A stretch of 64,000 bases of DNA from Cryobacterium sp. PH29-G1. GTDB lineage: Bacteria > Actinomycetota > Actinomycetes > Actinomycetales > Microbacteriaceae. Each line of letters begins with the position of its first letter. The stretch's first letter is position 1. Under the pieces are notes generated by a model. The model had not been told where the DNA came from. It did no database searches and was given only the letters and a program-made list of their open reading frames with translations. The stretch covers positions 154,335-218,334 of the forward strand of contig NZ_JASISY010000006.1 in assembly GCF_030063365.1 (NCBI RefSeq), read 5' to 3'. Position numbers and translations under genes: made by a program. Shown here piece by piece: positions 63,429-64,000 of the stretch.

Positions 63429-64000
63429 TTAGAACGGTGGGGGGCTGCTGCTGTTGTTGTGCGGGGTGGCTGTGCGGTTGGGTGCACGGTTGGGGGTGTG
63501 GTTGGGTGCCCAGGGGTCGTGGGGCAGGGGGATTGGTCCGATGACGGGTTCTGCGGGTGGTGGGGGTGGTTCGGTGTGTGGGGGTTTGGGTCTGATTCGG
63601 GTGGCGGGGTCGGTGGCGTAGTGTTTGCCGGCGGGGCTGGTCCAGGTGAGGGTGCCGTCGGGGGTGCCGGTGACGGTCCAGTTGCTGAAGTGTTTGAGGT
63701 TGTGGTTGGCGGGGCAGAGGTGGGCCAGGTTGGTGGCGGTGGTGGGGCCGCCGAATTGTTTGTCGCGGGTGTGGTCGAGGTCGCAGTTGCGGGCGGCGCG
63801 GTTGCAGCCGGGGAAGCGGCAGGTTCCGTCGCGGAGTTGGAGGTATTTTTTCAGCGCGGCGGGCACGCGGAACGGGGTGGCGCTGACGTCGAGCACGATG
63901 CCGGTGTGGGGGTGGGTGAGGATGCGTAGGAAGCTGGTGGCGGTGCCGGCGAGTTTGCGGGCGGTTTCGGGGTCGATGGGTCCGTAGCCTTCGAGTTCGC
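63429..64000 (-). CDS. DUF222/HNH endonuclease-like protein, 5' end outside window
   Basis: The C-terminal 190 residues of a protein of the DUF222-HNH family that is multi-copy in Microbacteriaceae. The end of DUF222 is seen at 63897-64000 (ELEGYGPIDPETARKLAGTA). The HNH site follows: CRFPGCNRAARNCDLDHTRD and NLAHLCPANHNLKH. A Pro-rich tail (EPPPPPAEPVIGPIPLP) closes the protein. The function in these genomes is unknown; a nuclease linked to mobile DNA is the usual view. Confidence 0.92.
   Translation of the reverse strand, partial: ELEGYGPIDPETARKLAGTATSFLRILTHPHTGIVLDVSATPFRVPAALKKYLQLRDGTCRFPGCNRAARNCDLDHTRDKQFGGPTTATNLAHLCPANHNLKHFSNWTVTGTPDGTLTWTSPAGKHYATDPATRIRPKPPHTEPPPPPAEPVIGPIPLPHDPWAPNHTPNRAPNRTATPHNNSSSPPPF

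Overview
The window is high-GC DNA from an actinobacterium. The gene repertoire fits Microbacteriaceae (Cryobacterium-like): a DUF222/HNH endonuclease, Ku and LigD, a HelR-type ATPase, a small CRAVTC zinc-ribbon-like protein, GTG/TTG starts and many start codons set 6-7 bases after a TANNNT box (leaderless mRNAs). The genus is inference. About 55 genes are packed on both strands. No rRNA, tRNA or CRISPR array was seen.

Layout. 1-2739: end of a 5-oxoprolinase/carboxylase operon (biotin carboxylase, pxpB, pxpC). 2776-20600: housekeeping and accessory genes: MDR oxidoreductases, a nucleoside deaminase, a divergent CGNR regulator/EamA exporter pair, an APC permease, a YigZ protein, a DEAD-box helicase, an alpha/beta hydrolase, lipoproteins, an ankyrin protein, a divergent TetR/MFS drug-efflux pair, a luciferase-like oxidoreductase, a phosphatase and a close MhuD-like heme-degrading monooxygenase. 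20631-22599: a compact three-gene unit, ImmA/IrrE metallopeptidase, seven-helix membrane protein, XRE-type regulator, which looks like a membrane-sensor/protease/repressor relay. 22971-32523: a B12/methionine island: metH, an ECF vitamin transporter (S component, fused T-A-A protein, lipoprotein), then a metY-like and a patB-like PLP enzyme. 32657-36472: HelR, hydroxyacyl-CoA dehydrogenase and TetR. 36624-42215: jetA-jetB-jetC, the SMC-like part of a Wadjet (MksFEB) system, with no jetD beside it. 42384-50041: membrane proteins, GNAT, a Gmad2-type lipoprotein, a probable CsoR-type operator in front of a small Cys-rich protein and near an FdhF/YdeP oxidoreductase, DUF427 and an MFS transporter.

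50146-56583: a LigD-polymerase-domain gene is split by a complete 5,410-bp Tn3-family transposon (50400-55809) with perfect 37-bp inverted repeats and a 5-bp GACTA duplication. Removing the element and one repeat restores an exact 340-codon frame. The element carries an apparently intact TnpA, a lipoprotein passenger and a resolvase whose catalytic N-terminus has been replaced by a frameshifted integrase-like fragment. 56584-63272: a small unknown protein, a VOC protein, DUF1206, two PAP2 phosphatases, full-length ligD and divergent ku. 63429-64000: the end of a DUF222/HNH gene.

A recurrent oddity is the number of short tandem repeats (5, 6, 12, 15, 18 and 24 bp units), mostly in frame and mostly at gene ends or gene borders.
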